Assembly: GCA_028288705.1 (NCBI GenBank)
Contig: JAQBNH010000009.1
Location: 1-64,000, forward strand
Source of the DNA: Ferruginibacter sp.
GTDB taxonomy: Bacteria > Bacteroidota > Bacteroidia > Chitinophagales > Chitinophagaceae
DNA: 64,000 nt
Direction: 5' to 3'
The notes below the pieces were generated by a model. It ran no database searches. It worked only from the letters and a program-made list of their open reading frames with translations, and had not been told where the DNA came from. The translations under genes and the position numbers were made by a program. Within the stretch, counting starts at the first letter, position 1. Every line of letters begins with the position of its first letter. Below are positions 61,994 to 64,000 of the stretch, piece by piece.

Positions 61994-62074
61994 ATAGCAG
62001 TTCAGGTATAAGGACTGACAAAAAGAAGAATACCCCCAAACAGGAAGAATTTATTTTTCCATTAAAAAACCAGG

Positions 62075-62515
62075 TTAGTCTTCAATGGCCTCTATCCCCT
62101 GTTGCTTCAACTTCGCAAGATGGTCTCGCATGGCTTGAAGTTGTTCTGGTGCGTGCCCTTCCCATTCTTTTATTTCTGCAATAACCTTAAATGGATGAAT
62201 TGAACGATAGGATTTGGTGGGATTACCGGGGAATTTTTTATTGGTCAGGTTGGGATCATCCTCGATAGGACCTGTCGGTTCTACGATATAGATCCTCCCG
62301 TGATTTTGGCCCAACGCGAGTTCGGCACCCCAGATGGCCGCATCTAGTGTTGCGCTCAGGTAAATATATCTGGCTTTGTTTTGCTGACCGTAGTTGGAGC
62401 TGTAGCCGATGCCGATCAGATCGCCGGGTTGCAAGTCAGCTTTCGTACCGTGATAATAAGGCCCCGGAGCAGGCTGATGTTTGCTTAATGCCAATTTTTC
62501 ATCCATATCTTTCAT
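62075..62515 (-). CDS. arr: Rifampin ADP-ribosyltransferase (Arr family)
   Basis: A 146-residue Arr-type enzyme that inactivates rifamycins by NAD+-dependent ADP-ribosylation. Family marks are YYHGTKADLQPGDLI (NAD-binding His22), YIYLSATLDAAIWGAELA and GRIYIVEPTGPIEDDPNLTNKKFPGNPT split as in known Arr proteins, then the end TKSYRSIHPFKVI. Chromosomal arr homologues are common in environmental bacteria and may have other natural roles. It is not linked to integron or transposon sequence. It sits between fecR and pcm on the same strand. Confidence 0.92.
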   Translation of the reverse strand: MKDMDEKLALSKHQPAPGPYYHGTKADLQPGDLIGIGYSSNYGQQNKARYIYLSATLDAAIWGAELALGQNHGRIYIVEPTGPIEDDPNLTNKKFPGNPTKSYRSIHPFKVIAEIKEWEGHAPEQLQAMRDHLAKLKQQGIEAIED

Positions 62516-62594
62516 TGACTATTTATTAAACAGTATTAAAAAATAACCTCTAACGCCAGATGCACGAATGTCAACTGGAATGGCATTCATTTCA

Positions 62595-63251
62595 TTACCT
62601 GCTTTTGCCCGTGAGCATCGGAACGAAGGAAAAATTATGAAATGCTTCTTCTGTGAACGATCCGTCTGCTTGTTTGGTAAGACGCAGCATGCGCTGATGT
62701 TCGCCCTCATCAACAGGTATTACCATCAAACCACCGGGCCGCAATTGTGCAATGAGTTTTGGTGGAATAAACGGTGCCGCCGCTGTGATGATCACTTTAT
62801 CAAAAGGCGCGTAAGTAGGCAGCCCTTCAAAACCATCGCCGTAGAAAAATTTCAGGTTATTGTATTTACTTTTAAAAATAAAATCACGGGTCTTTTCAAA
62901 CAAGTCTTTTTGCCGCTCGATGGTAAAGACTTTTGCTTTCATCTCTGCCAGTACGGTAGCCTGATAAATACTTCCTGTGCCGATCTCCAGTACTTTGTCC
63001 TGAGGCTTAATCTGGAGCAACTGCGTTTGGTAAGCAACGGTGTAAGGTTGTGAAATCGTTTGACCCGCAGCAATGGGAAACGCACGGTCTTCGTAGGCGA
63101 TATTGTCCAGTGCAGTGTCCAGGAAAAAATGACGGGGAATATTATTCATGGCTGTTAATACATTCTCATCGGTAATACCTTTTTCCCTGAGGATGTCCAT
63201 CAGTTTTTTACGCAACCCTTTATGCCGATAGGTATCTTCGAATTTGGCCAT
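62595..63251 (-). CDS. pcm: Protein-L-isoaspartate O-methyltransferase
   Basis: A 218-residue SAM-dependent repair enzyme that methylates isoaspartyl residues in aged proteins. MVPRH-type and post-motifs are present (NNIPRHFFLD, AGQTISQPYTVAYQ, and APFDKVIITAAAPFIPP). In the SAM-binding motif the usual GTGSGYQ reads GTGSIYQ: Ile95 replaces a normally conserved glycine (codon ATT). Either the enzyme tolerates it or activity is affected. It starts at ATG 63251; the arr gene begins 79 bases after its stop. Confidence 0.9.
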   Translation of the reverse strand: MAKFEDTYRHKGLRKKLMDILREKGITDENVLTAMNNIPRHFFLDTALDNIAYEDRAFPIAAGQTISQPYTVAYQTQLLQIKPQDKVLEIGTGSIYQATVLAEMKAKVFTIERQKDLFEKTRDFIFKSKYNNLKFFYGDGFEGLPTYAPFDKVIITAAAPFIPPKLIAQLRPGGLMVIPVDEGEHQRMLRLTKQADGSFTEEAFHNFSFVPMLTGKSR

Positions 63252-63285
63252 GCCTTGTAGTTTCGGTTAGTTTTACTGCAAAGTT

Positions 63286-63340
63286 AATTGAATAGCTGAA
63301 TAGTTGTATAGCTGAGAGATTGAATAGTTGATTAGTTGAC
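63286..63340. repeat. AATAGTTGA-type tandem array
   Basis: Five to six degenerate 9-10-base units (TTGAATAGC, TGAATAGTTG, TATAGCTGAG, TTGAATAGTTGATTAGTTGA). It is related to the array at 3300-3336. Confidence 0.6.
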
Positions 63341-63354
63341 CGGGCATGATGTGG

Positions 63355-63394
63355 AATTTGAAGTTGGGAATTTGAAGTTGGCAATTTGAAGTTC
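63355..63394. repeat. Three 14-base direct repeats
   Basis: AATTTGAAGTTGG occurs at 63355, 63369 and (last base changed) 63383 with an exact 14-base period. Confidence 0.7.
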
Positions 63395-63507
63395 GATGCA
63401 GGTTTTAGTTTGGAGATTTCTTATGTAAGATTTAGTATTTAAGATTCAGCATGTATCTTTTAGAATTTATTTTTTAAAAGCTAATCCCTGTCATTCTCAT
63501 GGTCGCA

Positions 63508-63533
63508 TAAAAAAAGCCGGTCGGGGACCGGCT
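63508..63533 (-). terminator. Terminator of the rightmost gene
   Basis: Arms AGCCGGTC and GACCGGCT with a GGG loop; on the minus strand seven Ts follow. Confidence 0.85.
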
Positions 63534-63556
63534 GAAAATTTTATAGGTTTCTAAGT

Positions 63557-64000
63557 TTATTTGTAATGCGGTGTATGATTATCTAAAAACGCATTCACAG
63601 AATTGTTCCAGTTTTCCAATGCATCTTTACGAAGCTGGTTCAGCAACTGGTTGTTGTTATTGTAAGCCTGTGAGGCCTTGTTAATGTCGCCCACTGCTTT
63701 GTTGTATGCGTCTACATCAGCCTTCGCGGGGCTACCTTTTTTCTCGTATTCCTTTTTGATAGATTCAAAACGTTCTTTCGTCAAAAAATAATCGCTCACG
63801 CTATTTGATTTTTCCACTTCCTTGATGTAAAAATTCAACATCGCTTTAGCGGTATTCACAATAGACATATCTCCCTGGAAACCTTTGAGATCTTTTAATT
63901 TCTCCAGGCCATCCTGCGCGTATTTCAGCAAAGAACTTTTATTTTGTTCGATACCGGTGATGTTGCCCTTTTCAATCGCTTCCATTAAATAAGCTTCCTG
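63557..64000 (-). CDS. Unknown helical protein, C-terminal part (cut by window edge)
   Basis: The last 147 codons are in the window; the frame stays open to the right edge, so the internal Met at 63985 is probably not the start. The visible part is helical and lysine-rich, likely with coiled-coil stretches (FESIKKEYEKKGSPAKADV, YNKAVGDINKASQAYNNNN), ending DNHTPHYK. It may be a lipoprotein of the LIC11966-like surface group, a weak impression only. A terminator follows. Confidence 0.6.
   Translation of the reverse strand, partial: QEAYLMEAIEKGNITGIEQNKSSLLKYAQDGLEKLKDLKGFQGDMSIVNTAKAMLNFYIKEVEKSNSVSDYFLTKERFESIKKEYEKKGSPAKADVDAYNKAVGDINKASQAYNNNNQLLNQLRKDALENWNNSVNAFLDNHTPHYK

Larger units (their letters stand above)
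63252..63556. other. Repeat-rich intergenic region
   Basis: About 300 bases with no gene. It contains the AGTTGAATAGTTGA array (63286-63340), three 14-base direct repeats (63355-63394), AT-rich text with TTTAGTATTTAAGATT, and the terminator of the rightmost gene (63508-63533). Confidence 0.6.

Overview
The window looks like the chromosome of a member of the Bacteroidota, most probably a Chitinophagaceae-type soil or plant-associated bacterium. Evidence for this is the SusC/SusD pair with FecR, the Bacteroidota-type arginine operon with an acylornithine carbamoyltransferase, the '-7' promoter motif TAnnTTTG ahead of several genes, the general lack of Shine-Dalgarno sequences, frequent TTG/GTG starts, and families such as YtxJ, DUF4268 and GH3-auxin-like enzymes. 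Most of the window is ordinary core genome; accessory material sits at about 1-3400, 30500-32380, 40841-42304 and 47149-62515.

Layout. 1-3414: the tail of an IS110-family transposase, an unknown exported protein, and a 5'-truncated Rhs gene whose variable tip has a metzincin-like zinc motif with the catalytic Glu replaced by Gly. 3415-6780: pyrR, pruA and prfB, the last with a classical +1 programmed frameshift. 7088-9021: an unknown three-gene operon of exported proteins, one with a papain-like Cys/His/Asp pattern. 9069-13958: dienelactone hydrolase-like lipoprotein, DUF4268 protein, outer-membrane beta-barrel, a 62-residue protein with its own promoter and terminator, a queuosine-precursor transporter and a small membrane protein. 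13980-16637: rseP and dxr. 16680-24892: an eight-gene arginine operon (GNAT acyltransferase, argG, argC, argD, argF', argB, argE', argH). 25192-30336: GH3-like enzyme, DUF4258 protein, mtaB, an alanine dehydrogenase/PNT-like enzyme, hscB. 30374-32385: tRNA-Leu(CAA), then a small island with an XRE regulator, a row of inverted repeats in front of it, and several repeat families. 32386-40827: yihY, a carboxyltransferase, rnhA, yraN, a ykgJ-type protein, xerD, a glycosyltransferase, a DnaQ-like exonuclease, a small lipoprotein and ytxJ. 40841-42304: a lone contractile tail sheath gene. 42592-47101: a three-gene PAS-kinase/response-regulator operon with no DNA-binding output. 47149-61993: a polysaccharide utilisation locus (FecR, SusC, SusD, LamG lipoprotein, two GH144/glucoamylase-family proteins, GH43-like, SGNH hydrolase, GH3). 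62075-64000: a rifampin ADP-ribosyltransferase (arr), pcm, and an unknown partial gene.

How the parts work together. The arginine operon encodes a complete linear, acylated route from glutamate to arginine; the residue at the carbamoyltransferase specificity position (Val90) predicts succinylated intermediates. The utilisation locus is best explained as a beta-1,2-glucan (sophoran) system: surface binding and import by SusC/SusD/LamG, cleavage by the two GH144-type enzymes and glucose release by the GH3 enzyme. Its FecR and the STN domain on SusC imply cell-surface signalling, yet no ECF sigma gene lies next to fecR.

I found no clear new defence or mobile system. The least explained parts are the XRE regulator with its operator-like dyads and the triplicated ~85-bp repeat next to tRNA-Leu, the unknown exported operon at 7088-9021, the solitary sheath gene, and the Rhs tip with a mutated active site.
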